A stretch of DNA of 64,000 nt from Streptomyces sp. MUM 2J (GTDB lineage: Bacteria > Actinomycetota > Actinomycetes > Streptomycetales > Streptomycetaceae), in assembly GCF_022414535.1 (NCBI RefSeq), contig NZ_JADWYM010000020.1, positions 1 to 64,000 of the forward strand. Direction: 5' to 3'. Below the pieces are notes generated by a model, which was given only the letters and a program-made list of their open reading frames with translations, searched no databases and was not told the DNA's origin. Position 1 is the first letter of the stretch. Each line of letters begins with the position of its first letter. Made by a program: the position numbers and the translations under genes. This document shows, piece after piece, positions 55,983-64,000 of the stretch.

Positions 55983-57899
55983 TCACCCGAGGCCGCTGAT
56001 CGACCGCCCGTCCTTCAGCGTGCCCTCCAGCTTCGCCTGCGCCCCCTCCTCGGCCCGCACCGCCAGCACGGGCCCTCGCGCGGATCCGCTCACGCCGCCC
56101 TCCGCCCGCACCGACGCCACGTCCCGGCTGCCCGCGGCGAGCAGATACCAGGAACCCGTCCCCGACTTCCACAGCACCCCGGCCAGCGCATGCGGATCGC
56201 GCGGACCGCACGCCGGCCCGTCCTGCGACATCGCCGCGACCGCGCCGTACGTCCCGCCCGGCGTGCGGAACTGAGCCAGCGCGCGGGAACCGCCACCGCG
56301 CCAGGTCTCCGCCCGCGTGCACACCCAGTCGGCGGTGCCTGCGGCATCCGGCAGCGACTGCTCGGCGAACGCCCACGCGTTCACCGACCGCACCCCCTGC
56401 GACCGCACCGTACCCAGCGAGCAGGCGTACGGGGCCCAGGCGTGCAGCGCCTTCGACCCGGACACGTCCCGCGCCGTGCCCGGGCTGCCCGACGTGAGCC
56501 GGGCCGGGACGAGTTCACCGAGGTCGGACAGCAGACGCGTGCCGGTGCCGTCGGTCAGCCGCAGCACGTTCCACGAGGTGCAGGCGCCCGTCCGGGTGGC
56601 CGGACTGGCCAGCGGCGCGGTGATCCCGTCGGTCAGCGTGAGGTCCATCGCTCCCGCACCCGGCTTCAGCAGATCCCGCTCGGCGGCCGTCTTCACCCAC
56701 GGCGCGGTCAGGAAGCGGACGTTGCCGTCGGCCCGGTCCAGGACGATCGCCGACGCCTCGGCGTCGGCCGCCCCGTCCACCCGGGCGAAGTCGAGGGCCG
56801 CGCCGGCCGTGCCGTCCTTCGGCTCGGCGTAGCGCACGATGCGCAGCCCGTCGTAGAGGATCACCACGCGCGCGTTGTCGACGGCACCGGCGTACAGCAG
56901 TTGCGGTGGACCGGCCGGGCCGCCGGTCGGGGTGCCGGTGGTGAAGGAGACGCGGACCTTCTCACCCGGCCGGGCCCACACCGCCAGGGCACGGCGCAGC
57001 AGCGCGCTGTCGCCGGCCAGGCCGCCACGCGCGGGCCACACCGAGAAGCCGGTGCGGGCGGCCGACTTCCACGCGGCCGGGGAGACGCGGACCACCCGGC
57101 CGGGGTCCAGGGCCGCCTCGGCGGCCGGGTTCTGCGCGTACACCGGGGCGGCGGCCCCGTCCGGGCCCCAGCCGCCGCCGGGCAGCACGACCAGCGCCCC
57201 GCACACCGCGACGGCCGCCGCGGCGGCGAGCGCGGCCTTGGTGTGCTGGCGCCGCCGCATCAGATCGGTGGGCCGCGCCTGGAGCGTGCACGCGTCGAAC
57301 TCGGGGGAGGCCAGCAACGCGTACCGCTCCTCCGCGCCGTCCGCCTCCCGCAGCGCGGCGGCCGCGTCCGCGACCCCGGCGGAGGTGAGGATCCGCCGTA
57401 CGTCGCCGTCGGCGAGCTTCTCCAGACCGCGCAGCACGTACGCCGCACGCGCCGGGCCGGACAGCGCCGACAGCTCCTGCTCCAGGGCCAGTTCGTCAGC
57501 ACCGCCCGAGCGCGGGAACAGCTTCAGCCCCCACACCCGGGGCAGCGGCGACGGCAGCTGCGAACGCCGGGGCCAGACCCGGCGCCGGAGCGGCAGCCCC
57601 GACTCCAGCACCGCCCGCAGCACCCGACCGCGCAGGAAGGCGTAGCCGGGGTCGCCGTCCCGGCCGGTGGACTGGGCGGGGATCGCCGGCGTCGAGGAGC
57701 GGCCCCGGGGCAGCGCGCGCTGCACGAGCGCGTGCGCGGTCAGCACACGCCGGCTCCGGCCCGGGCCGGAGGGCAGCACCAGGTAGGCGAGCCGGACGAG
57801 GCGCGGGTAGTGCTCGACGAGCGCGGCCTCGGCCTGTTCGACGTCGACGACCGGGTCGGAGGTGGGAGCGGGGTGAGGGGCGACATCCTGTGACTGCAC
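55983..57899 (-). CDS. Unknown protein: degenerate sigma-factor-like N-terminus, one TM helix, large extracytoplasmic domain
   Basis: 638 residues. The first 200 resemble the order of an ECF sigma factor: a region-2-like stretch EAALVEHYPRLVRLAYLVLP, then a long insert, then region-4-like LSALSGPARAAYVLRGLEKLADGDVRRIL. After this comes TDLMRRRQHTKAALAAAAAVAVCGALVVLPGG, a single transmembrane helix, and about 400 outside residues rich in Gly/Ala/Thr with several Cys (GACTSWN, YACSLG, DWVCTRA, GPACG). The C-terminal domain is not recognised. It could be a sensor in which the sigma-like part binds RNA polymerase or an anti-sigma factor, or the likeness may be remote. Start GTG 57899 has a weak ribosome site. 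Confidence 0.7.
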   Translation of the reverse strand: MQSQDVAPHPAPTSDPVVDVEQAEAALVEHYPRLVRLAYLVLPSGPGRSRRVLTAHALVQRALPRGRSSTPAIPAQSTGRDGDPGYAFLRGRVLRAVLESGLPLRRRVWPRRSQLPSPLPRVWGLKLFPRSGGADELALEQELSALSGPARAAYVLRGLEKLADGDVRRILTSAGVADAAAALREADGAEERYALLASPEFDACTLQARPTDLMRRRQHTKAALAAAAAVAVCGALVVLPGGGWGPDGAAAPVYAQNPAAEAALDPGRVVRVSPAAWKSAARTGFSVWPARGGLAGDSALLRRALAVWARPGEKVRVSFTTGTPTGGPAGPPQLLYAGAVDNARVVILYDGLRIVRYAEPKDGTAGAALDFARVDGAADAEASAIVLDRADGNVRFLTAPWVKTAAERDLLKPGAGAMDLTLTDGITAPLASPATRTGACTSWNVLRLTDGTGTRLLSDLGELVPARLTSGSPGTARDVSGSKALHAWAPYACSLGTVRSQGVRSVNAWAFAEQSLPDAAGTADWVCTRAETWRGGGSRALAQFRTPGGTYGAVAAMSQDGPACGPRDPHALAGVLWKSGTGSWYLLAAGSRDVASVRAEGGVSGSARGPVLAVRAEEGAQAKLEGTLKDGRSISGLG

Positions 57900-58309
57900 G
57901 CCCAGTGGAACGAGCGACCCGGAGGATGGTCACCGCCGTCCGGGTGGCTCGGTCCTCCGCGCGGTCCCGCGGCCCGTCCACCGGCTCGACGAGCGCCCTC
58001 GCCCACTGCGCCAACGACAGCTGTCGGCACGGCGGATGGGGGCGAGGCCAGGCCTCTCCGGTGACCCCGGTGCCGTCACCGGCAAGACCGGCGACACCGA
58101 AGTGCAGCCACTTCGTGTACCCGTTGCGCGCCTCGGCCCTGGTCGTCGACCTGGTGGTCTGCTCCCGCGGCTGCGGGGCGGCGGCCACGCGATCGTCCCC
58201 GTCCTCGTTCACCGGGCCCCCTTCGCACAGGTGCCCCGGCGGTCGGTGGATTCTGAGCGCGGGCGGTGCCGGAGCCGTATCGAGGGCGAGACCCCTCAGG
58301 GAGGAACAC
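57900..58309. other. 410-bp divergent intergenic region
   Basis: Lies between the sigma-like membrane protein gene and the lipoprotein gene and must hold both promoters. I see no clear gene, no strong palindrome and no confident -10/-35 pair. Confidence 0.35.
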
Positions 58310-58717
58310 ATGAGGTCGACCCGACCCGTGGTCGCGCTCGCCGGAGCGGCGGCCGTGCTGGCGCTGGTGGGCTGCCGGTCCGGCGGCGCGGAGCAGGACG
58401 CGGTGCCGCCGGTGGCGACCGGGAGCCTGGAGCGCCTGGCCGCTACGGTGCAGTGCACCCCGAACATGCAGACCGACGCGGACGAGATCCGCCAAGCCGT
58501 GTGCAGCAACGCGGACGGCAGGTTCGTCCTCGCCACCTTCGCCACCGATCGCGGCCTGCGCGAATGGATCAACGAGGCCAAGGACTACGGCGGCCACTAC
58601 CTCGTCGGCCGCAAGTGGGTCGCCGTCGGGGAGAGCGAGGTGCTCGACGCGCTGCGCGGCACGCTCGGAGGCGACATCGAGGAGGGGACGGACCACTCGG
58701 CGCACACGGGCGGCTGA
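58310..58717 (+). CDS. Small secreted lipoprotein of unknown function
   Basis: 135 residues. The signal MRSTRPVVALAGAAAVLALVGC ends in the lipobox LVGC. The mature part has two more Cys (VQCTPNMQTDADEIRQAVCSN) that may pair, and then an alpha/beta segment RFVLATFATDRGLREWINEAKDYGGHYLVGRKWVAVG. AGGGAGGAA precedes ATG 58310. No known domain recognised. Ends in a His/Thr-rich tail. Confidence 0.8.
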   Translation: MRSTRPVVALAGAAAVLALVGCRSGGAEQDAVPPVATGSLERLAATVQCTPNMQTDADEIRQAVCSNADGRFVLATFATDRGLREWINEAKDYGGHYLVGRKWVAVGESEVLDALRGTLGGDIEEGTDHSAHTGG

Positions 58718-58730
58718 CCCGGTGCAAGGC

Positions 58731-58764
58731 GGAGCCGGCGGGGGCAGTGCCCACCGCCGGCTCC
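58731..58764. terminator. Terminator between the lipoprotein and DUF1996 genes
   Basis: GGAGCCGGCGG (58731-58741) and CCGCCGGCTCC (58754-58764), perfect 11-bp stem, 12-nt loop, placed between convergent genes. Confidence 0.7.
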
Positions 58765-58784
58765 GTCATGTCCCCCTCACCTCG

Positions 58785-60320
58785 TCAGGCGCACCGCCCG
58801 CCCCTGTTGATGCAGCTGGCGATCTTGTTCGCCAGGCCGTTCTTCGTGATGCTGATGAAGTCGTCGTGGTCGGTGGCCGCCTTGTGGAGCTGCTCCGGGA
58901 AGCCGTCCACCGCGAAGGCGTTCTTCACCTGGCCGTTCTCGACGACCGGCTGCGGCACCTCGTACACCAGGCGCATCGTCAGCTGCGGGATCGGCTTGAA
59001 GCCGGCCTTGCAGTTGCCCCTGTCGTCGGCGAAGTCGACGTGCGTACGGTGGTTGGCGCTGTCGATGTTCTGCCCGTCCCAGCACGACTGGAAGGCGAAC
59101 GAGCGCACCACGTCGCTTCCCTCGGGGCAGATCGGGTACTGCTCGGTCAGCTGCACCTTGTTCTCGAAGCCGGTGCAGCTCCAGTGCGCGTTGGCGTTCG
59201 CCAGGCCGTTGGTCGTGGTCTTGGCGTCACCGGTGATGATGCGCAGGAACTGCGGCAGGGCGACGACCTTGCTCCGCGGGTTGCCGACGTACTTGATCTG
59301 CGCCTGCTTGGCGGTCAGGATCCGGCCGACGTTGCCCTCCTTGCCGCCGCCGTCCTGGTTCTGGTCGAACTCCTGGGTGCCGTCCTGCAGGCGCAGCACC
59401 GGCCAGTAGTACGCCGACAGGTCGTTGCGGTTGCTGCAGCTCGTGCCGCCCTGGAGGAAGTTGTCGTTGTCGGAGAACGCGTTGATCTTCTGGTTGCCGA
59501 CGTAGTCGTGCGTGTGGTGCGCGCCGTTGGTGACACCGGGCGCCACGATGACGTTGTCGGTGTTGTAGTTCTTGTTGGCGTTCACCCCGCAGCGGACGGT
59601 GAAGCTGCCGGTCGAGGCGTTGCGGGAATTGCGGGGCTTGGCCTTGACGTTCGCCTGCACCTTGGTGATGTCGACGAAGTCGGCCGCGGTGGGACCGTTG
59701 CCGGCCTGGCCGCCGATGCCGCCCTGCTGCCCGCCGTCGCCGTTCTGCTGGCCGCCGCCGTTCTGCTGGCCGCCGCCGTTCTGTTGCTGGCCGCCGTTCT
59801 GCTGCCCGTCGCCGTTCTGCTGCTGGCCGCCACCTGCCTGCACCTGGTCGGCGGTGGTTCCCGTGCAGGGGGCCATCCGGTCCAGACTCTGGGGCGCGTT
59901 GCCGCCGACCCGGTTGATCTCCAGCTGGATGCGGTCGATGATCACCTTCCGCCGGTCCTTCAGCGGGCCCAGGATGGTGTTCTGCACGAACCTGCCGTCT
60001 CTGGCCTGCGCGTCCCGGGTGGTCGTCAGCCGCTGGTAGGCCTCGGTGATCTGACGGTCCAGCGTGGCCAGTTCGCCGTCCACCTCACCCCGGGCCCGGT
60101 TCGGCACGTCGGTGAGTTTCTGCCCGACGTCCGGGCAGGTGATCGTCGCCACCTGGCCGGATGCGGCCTTCGTCCAGTTGCGTGGCGAGTGGTTCCTCTC
60201 GTGCGCCGATGCGTAGAAGTTCGCCCAGACCAGCCCGCCCCCACCGAGCGCTAGGGCCGCCGATGCGGCTATGGCCTTGGTGGCCATCGACGAACGGCGT
60301 TTTCTTGTGTTGCGTCCCAT
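58785..60320 (-). CDS. Secreted DUF1996 domain protein with a Gln/Gly/Asn-rich linker
   Basis: 511 residues. The N-terminal signal has RKRRSSMATKAIAASAALALGGGGLVWA. A helical module (about 55-150) has CPDVGQKL, ARGEVDGELATLDRQITEAYQRL and RRKVIIDRIQLEINRVG. A low-complexity linker of repeated GQQNGG units follows (about 155-200). The DUF1996 domain starts near FTVRCGVNANKNYNTDNVIVAPG and has GAHHTHDYVGN, YYWPVLRL, HRTHVDFAD and paired Cys. DUF1996 is known mainly from fungi and actinobacteria and has no settled function; the HHTHD motif suggests metal or carbohydrate binding. GAGGAG precedes ATG 60320. Confidence 0.88.
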   Translation of the reverse strand: MGRNTRKRRSSMATKAIAASAALALGGGGLVWANFYASAHERNHSPRNWTKAASGQVATITCPDVGQKLTDVPNRARGEVDGELATLDRQITEAYQRLTTTRDAQARDGRFVQNTILGPLKDRRKVIIDRIQLEINRVGGNAPQSLDRMAPCTGTTADQVQAGGGQQQNGDGQQNGGQQQNGGGQQNGGGQQNGDGGQQGGIGGQAGNGPTAADFVDITKVQANVKAKPRNSRNASTGSFTVRCGVNANKNYNTDNVIVAPGVTNGAHHTHDYVGNQKINAFSDNDNFLQGGTSCSNRNDLSAYYWPVLRLQDGTQEFDQNQDGGGKEGNVGRILTAKQAQIKYVGNPRSKVVALPQFLRIITGDAKTTTNGLANANAHWSCTGFENKVQLTEQYPICPEGSDVVRSFAFQSCWDGQNIDSANHRTHVDFADDRGNCKAGFKPIPQLTMRLVYEVPQPVVENGQVKNAFAVDGFPEQLHKAATDHDDFISITKNGLANKIASCINRGGRCA

Positions 60321-60501
60321 GGAACTCCTCTGACTTCCTTGCGGGCTTGCGGGGCGGCATCGAGGCGCCCGACAGGAGTGAAGCGGCTCCCTTTGATACG
60401 CAAGCGGTTCCTGGGGCGTTCAAATGCCCGAAGAAATCAGCGCAGTTGCAGGTCGGAGCAGGTGGCCGGACGCGTCCGGCGGACACCCGGCGGGACACGC
60501 C

Positions 60502-60532
60502 GAGGGGCGTCCACCGGCGGTGGACGCCCCTC
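60502..60532 (-). terminator. glnII terminator
   Basis: GAGGGGCGTCCAC (60502-60514), loop CGGCG, GTGGACGCCCCTC (60520-60532): a perfect 13-bp stem, 18 bp beyond the glnII stop codon. Confidence 0.8.
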
Positions 60533-60549
60533 GGAACCGCGGGTGCGGG

Positions 60550-61581
60550 TCAGACCTGGCCGGCCTTCTCCAGGGCGGCGCAGCAGGTGTCCACCAGCAG
60601 GCGGGTCACCACGTACGGGTCGACGTTGGCGTTGGGTCGGCGGTCCTCGATGTAGCCCTTGCCGTCCTTCTCGACCTGCCACGGGATGCGCACGGAGGCA
60701 CCGCGGTTCGACACACCGTAGGAGTACTCGTCCCACGGGGCGGTCTCGTGCAGACCGGTCAGGCGGTCGTCGATGCCGGCGCCGTACTGCTTGACGTGGT
60801 CGAGCGGCTTGGAGCCCTCGCCGAGCGACTCGCACGCGGTGACGATCGCGTCGTAGGACTCGCGCATCGCCTTGGTGGAGAAGTTGGTGTGCGCACCGGC
60901 GCCGTTCCAGTCGCCCTTGACCGGCTTCGGGTCCAGGGTGGCGGCGACGCCGAAGTCCTCGGCGGTGCGGTAGAGCAGCCAGCGGGCCACCCACAGCTGG
61001 TCGGCGACCTCCAGCGGGGCGAGCGGACCGACCTGGAACTCCCACTGGCCCGGCATGACCTCGGCGTTGATGCCGGACAGACCCAGGCCCGCCGACAGGC
61101 AGTTGTCCAGGTGCGCCTCGACGACGTCACGGCCGAAGATCTCGTCCGAGCCGACACCGCAGTAGTAGCCGCCCTGCGGGGCCGGGAAGCCGCCCTTGGG
61201 GAAGCCGAGCGGGTAGCCGTCCTGGAAGAAGGTGTACTCCTGCTCGATGCCGAAGATCGGCTCCTGAGCGGCGAACTTCTCCGCGACCTCGGCCAGCGCG
61301 GCGCGCGTGTTCGTCGAGTGCGGGGTCATGTCCGTGTTGAGGACCTCGCACAGCACCAGCACGTCGTCGCCGCCGCGGAGGGGGTCGGGACAGGTGAAGA
61401 CCGGCTTGAGCACGCAGTCCGAGGCGTGCCCCTCGGCCTGGTTGGTGGAGGACCCGTCGAATCCCCAGATCGGCAGCGCGTCCAGCCCGGCAGGAGCACC
61501 CGCGATTATCTTCGTCTTCGAACGGAGCTTGGCCGTCGGCGCGGTGCCGTCGATCCAGATGTACTCAGCCTTGAAGGTCAC
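60550..61581 (-). CDS. glnII: Glutamine synthetase type II
   Basis: 343 residues, the eukaryote-like short glutamine synthetase typical of Streptomyces and Frankia. It begins TFKAEYIWIDGT and has LPIWGFDGSSTNQA, FGIEQEYTFF, INAEVMPGQWEFQVGP, NGAGAHTNFSTKAMR and NRGASVRIPWQVE, all signature stretches, and is heat-labile in known members. It makes glutamine from glutamate and ammonium. GTG 61581 is chosen because AAGG is 9 nt upstream; an ATG three codons earlier directly abuts that AAGG. A GlnR-like box lies upstream. It is not a target of GlnE in known systems. Confidence 0.96.
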   Translation of the reverse strand: MTFKAEYIWIDGTAPTAKLRSKTKIIAGAPAGLDALPIWGFDGSSTNQAEGHASDCVLKPVFTCPDPLRGGDDVLVLCEVLNTDMTPHSTNTRAALAEVAEKFAAQEPIFGIEQEYTFFQDGYPLGFPKGGFPAPQGGYYCGVGSDEIFGRDVVEAHLDNCLSAGLGLSGINAEVMPGQWEFQVGPLAPLEVADQLWVARWLLYRTAEDFGVAATLDPKPVKGDWNGAGAHTNFSTKAMRESYDAIVTACESLGEGSKPLDHVKQYGAGIDDRLTGLHETAPWDEYSYGVSNRGASVRIPWQVEKDGKGYIEDRRPNANVDPYVVTRLLVDTCCAALEKAGQV

Positions 61582-61703
61582 GGGCCACATCCTTCGGGGT
61601 GGGTCTGGGCGCACCTGCCGGTGCTGCGGCGCTGCGGCACCGTGGCGCCGCGCTGGTTGCCCGCGAGCCTGTCAACAGGCGATTTCCCGACCATTGCCCG
61701 GAT

Positions 61704-61740
61704 GTGAACCGCGTGTTACCGGGTGATGCTGCGGCGTGAC
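61704..61740 (-). promoter_or_regulatory. Putative GlnR box of glnII
   Basis: On the minus strand the order is GTCAC-N6-GCATC, then GTAAC-N6-TTCAC. This approximates the GlnR pattern of alternating GTnAC and GAAAC elements with 6-bp gaps, in two copies, 120-160 bp upstream of the start. GlnR activation of glnII under nitrogen limitation is known in S. coelicolor. The match to GAAAC is only partial. Confidence 0.5.
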
Positions 61741-62288
61741 TCACGCCGTGAGGGCGGGGGAGGGGAGAAGGAGCCGTGCGTCACGGCACGCGGCGGGCCC
61801 CGGTGGACGACTCGTATGCGATGCGGTTGAGCCGGTCCGGTCCGCTCGGAAGCTCTCCGGCGCTGCGTCCTGAACCCCCGTCAGGAGGGGCCGGACCGCC
61901 GCCCTTTCCTGCCCGTCGTGTACCGCGAACGGCACCACCGTCCGCCCGACGAGGGGCTGAAGAACGCCTCGCCGAGGGGCACGGGCCGGACGCCCGCCTC
62001 GATGACGGCCCTGCGCCGGTCGTCCGCGGCGTGCACCTCCCGCGGACGGACGGCCCGCCTCCGGCACGCGAGGCGCTGCGGTCCCCGGACGCGCCGGTCC
62101 CGCTGCTCCTGGCGGGAGCAGCGGGACCCACGACGCGGCCCGGTGGGCCGCCGGGCCGGCGTGCGGGGAGACGGAGATCATGCCGGGCGTCTCCCCGCAC
62201 GCGCTGCCCCAGGCCGCCCCCGCCGGGCTGGGGCAGTCGCCTCGCCGGTTTCCCGGGCACCCGGCTCCCTGAGCCGTGCGCCCGGACC
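61741..62288. other. 548-bp region without a recognisable gene
   Basis: Several long frames cross it on both strands, but all have arbitrary Arg/Pro/Ala composition and none has a credible start with family likeness. Nothing else is seen beyond high GC. Confidence 0.35.
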
Positions 62289-62975
62289 TCACCCCACCTT
62301 CTCGATCACAGCCCTGCGGATCAGGAACTTGCCGGGCTCGCGGACCTGCTCGAAGGCCGCGTTGTTGAGCAGCACGCAGCTGCCGGAGACCGAGGTGACC
62401 TCCACGGTCGTGGACTTGTTGTTGTCCAGGTTCGTCACCTTCAGCTTCGTCCCTGCCGGGAACTGGTCACTGGAGGCCGCCGGTGCGCCGCCCTCGCCGG
62501 ACAGGGTGACGGTGGACCCCTTGCACACCTGCTCGCCGACGGCCACGGCGCCCCCGTCGCCCGCCCCGGAGGGCTGTTCGGCCTGCTCGCCGTTCCGGCC
62601 GTCGTCCTGGGCGTTGCCCTGGCCGTTGTTCTGGGCGCCGTTGCCGTTCTGCGCGGCTTGGGAGTCCTGAGCCGACTCCCCCACCACGCACCCGGACGCC
62701 GCCTGCTTGCGCTTGATCTCGTCGATCACCGCCTGCCGGTTGGCGATCCTCGCCTCCGACTGCGCGTCGGGGTTGGCCCGCTGGCCGTCGATGAAGCGCT
62801 GGTTGTTGCCGAGGGCGGTGGCCAGCCCCTTGCAGGCGACCGACTCCGCGGCGGTCTGGGGCGGGGCGGCGTTCGAGGTGCTCGCCATGACGAAGGCACC
62901 GCCGCCCGCCACCGCCGCCGCACTGACCAGCAGGGCGATCTTCTTCTTCGTGCCGAGAGTTCTCCTGCGCGACAT
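62289..62975 (-). CDS. Secreted protein of unknown function with helical module and C-terminal beta domain
   Basis: 228 residues. Signal RRRTLGTKKKIALLVSAAAVAGGGAFVMA. A helical module follows with CKGLATALGNNQRFIDGQ and RIANRQAVIDEIKRKQAASGC, like the module in the DUF1996 protein on the other side of glnII. Then a Gln/Asn/Gly-rich linker, and a beta-rich end CKGSTVTLSGEGG, TKLKVTNLDNNKSTTVEVTSVSGSCVLLNNAAFEQVREPGKFLIRRAVIEKVG, which reads like a double-psi beta-barrel (RlpA-like) fold. AGGAGG precedes ATG 62975. Probably a cell-wall-associated protein; role unknown. Confidence 0.8.
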   Translation of the reverse strand: MSRRRTLGTKKKIALLVSAAAVAGGGAFVMASTSNAAPPQTAAESVACKGLATALGNNQRFIDGQRANPDAQSEARIANRQAVIDEIKRKQAASGCVVGESAQDSQAAQNGNGAQNNGQGNAQDDGRNGEQAEQPSGAGDGGAVAVGEQVCKGSTVTLSGEGGAPAASSDQFPAGTKLKVTNLDNNKSTTVEVTSVSGSCVLLNNAAFEQVREPGKFLIRRAVIEKVG

Positions 62976-63330
62976 GCGCGCCTCCTGAAGAGGTAGGGGA
63001 GCGTACGCCGCTATGTACGAGATCCCGAACGAAGTTGCTCACAGGTTTCCGGGTACTCTCAAGTAACCTATGTCACAGGGGAGTTGAGTACGACCCGTCC
63101 TCTGTGTGACCGGACCTCTCGCTGCTCGCGGGGCGCGGCACCGCCACCGACGTGCCGCGGCGGCCCCCCGGTCCCGCGCGCCGGCGAGGCGTCCGCGGTC
63201 ACGGCGCCATCGTCGCCACCGCCCGTTCGCGCACCCCCGGGAACGCGCCGTCGCCGTCCGCCGGAACGGACCGGTCGCGGCACGGGCCGCGCGCGCCTCG
63301 CCCGCCGTAGCGCTGCCGAAGGGGCGGGTG
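62976..63330. other. 355-bp intergenic region
   Basis: The left 110 bp are relatively AT-rich and should hold the promoter of the secreted protein gene on the minus strand (for example TTGAGA and nearby TAC-rich words), though I cannot fix -10 and -35. The rest is GC-rich without a gene. Confidence 0.35.
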
Positions 63331-63693
63331 TCACCCGCGGGACAAGGCGTCCCGTACGGCGTCCTCGGTGCGGGCGACGACCGCCGTCCCGTCGGCCGCC
63401 GTGATGATGGGACGCTGGATCAGCTTCGGGTGCGCGGCGAGCGCGGCGATCCACCCCTCGCGTGCACCGGCATCCCGAGGCCACTCCCTCAGTCCCAGCT
63501 CCGCGGCGACGCGCTCCCCGGTGCGGGTGATGTCCCAGGGTTCGAGACCGAGCCGGTCGAGCACGGCCCTGATCTCGTCCTCGGTCGGCACGTCCTCCAG
63601 GTAGCGGCGGACGGTGTACTCGGCCCCCTCGGCGTCGAGCAGGCCGAGAGCGCCGCGGCACTTGGAACAGGCCGGGTTGATCCAGATCTCCAT
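63331..63693 (-). CDS. ArsC/Spx-like thioredoxin-fold protein (arsenate reductase family)
   Basis: 120 residues. MEIWINPACSKCRGALGLLDAEGAEYTVRRYLEDVPTEDEI is the ArsC-like start with CSKC; EDEIRAVLDRLGLEPWDITR and HPKLIQRPIIT, with the substrate-site Arg, follow. Glutaredoxin-linked ArsC needs one Cys only; the CxxC pair here may allow a thiol-exchange or Spx-like role instead. No ars gene is near, so arsenic resistance is not supported by context. GTG 63702 is an alternative start three codons upstream; neither has a strong ribosome site. Confidence 0.8.
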   Translation of the reverse strand: MEIWINPACSKCRGALGLLDAEGAEYTVRRYLEDVPTEDEIRAVLDRLGLEPWDITRTGERVAAELGLREWPRDAGAREGWIAALAAHPKLIQRPIITAADGTAVVARTEDAVRDALSRG

Positions 63694-63924
63694 GCGCGCC
63701 ACGGTACGCGACCCCGTCCGCGACCGGCTCTGTTCGAATTTTGGGCGTCCCGGCCGTCCCGCCCGCCACGCCGGTCATGGGGCGTCAAATCGTGCTCTCA
63801 ACTGCGAAGTTGTGTCCATTCGGAGGCTCTCGGATGTCAGTGTCGGGCAGTAGAATGGAGGAAGTGTTCGAGGGAGTCGCCGGAACCTCCGGCGGACCGT
63901 CCCGACCGCGACAGGAGGATGCCC

Positions 63925-64000
63925 GTGCCCGCTGCCGCACTGAAGCCGAAGCCGTCCGCCGAGCCGCTGCCCACCCAGTCCACAGCGCACCGCCGCGTCC
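63925..64000 (+). CDS. Start of an unidentified protein gene (3' partial)
   Basis: GTG 63925 has AGGAGG six bases upstream (63913-63918). An ATG at 63919 abuts that site and is less likely. The first 25 residues are Pro/Ala/Lys-rich (VPAAALKPKPSAEPLPTQ, then STAHRRV), continuing off the window. TAGAAT at 63851-63856 is a good -10 about 70 bp upstream. Too little is visible to name it. Confidence 0.6.
   Translation, partial: MPAAALKPKPSAEPLPTQSTAHRRV

Noticed and set aside
61741..62288. A 183-codon minus-strand frame next to glnII
   Set aside because: Composition is arbitrary, no ribosome site or known domain is seen, and overlapping frames on the other strand are equally open.

Overview
The window is a 64 kb stretch of a high-GC actinobacterial chromosome, almost certainly Streptomyces. 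The base composition, frequent GTG starts with strong purine-rich ribosome sites, ATGA-coupled operons, and the gene content and order support this: nsrR next to a flavohaemoglobin gene, glnA2, glnE, the malR/malEFG/aglA block without its own ATPase gene, and glnII. From memory the order resembles the S. coelicolor glnII-to-panB segment; no alignment was run. I see no tRNA, rRNA, CRISPR array, prophage or plasmid functions. One complete insertion sequence is present.

Layout. 1-8.3 kb: the 3' part of an AfsR-like ATPase regulator, a DrrAB-type ABC exporter, a membrane-anchored endonuclease/exonuclease/phosphatase protein, and a drug-efflux MFS gene with its TetR repressor and a near-perfect operator. 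8.4-13.7 kb: panB, a secreted sedolisin (S53) protease and NAD+ synthetase. 13.7-18.5 kb: a coupled DUF3105/DUF305 pair, nsrR and hmp with clear NsrR-type sites, and glnA2. 19-24.6 kb: a tightly packed operon (secreted phosphoesterase, MFS carrier, TolB-like propeller protein), an AhpD-like protein and an Xaa-Pro aminopeptidase.

24.6-32.8 kb is the most coherent accessory block. It holds a secreted M9 collagenase, the divergent Xaa-Pro aminopeptidase, and an operon for hydroxyproline breakdown: FAD subunit, 2Fe-2S subunit and flavin/BFD subunit of a D-hydroxyproline dehydrogenase, a DapA-fold deaminase, a 4-hydroxyproline epimerase and a GntR regulator. An 18-bp sequence is shared (15 of 18 positions) by the aminopeptidase/collagenase promoter region and the promoter of the hydroxyproline operon. 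This suggests one collagen-utilisation regulon running from extracellular proteolysis to imino-acid catabolism.

33.3-38.3 kb: glnE, a 941-bp IS5-family element inserted at the stop codon of a PAP2-type membrane phosphatase gene, and that gene. 38.5-52.9 kb: the maltodextrin system, comprising MalR, MalEFG, alpha-glucosidase AglA, a secreted alpha-amylase with two CBM20 modules, and an 1800-residue amylase-pullulanase fusion. MalR-like TTGCA/GCAAG sites occur at both malR-malE and the fusion gene. Secreted enzymes cut starch, MalEFG imports the maltodextrins, and AglA hydrolyses them inside.

53-64 kb: a 33-codon relic of a tautomerase-type isomerase gene, a diiron-protein/ferredoxin-reductase/TetR operon, a sigma-like domain fused to a membrane-anchored extracellular protein, a lipoprotein, a DUF1996 secreted protein, glnII with a GlnR-like box, a second secreted protein that shares an N-terminal module with the DUF1996 protein, an ArsC-like protein, and the start of an unidentified gene at the right edge.
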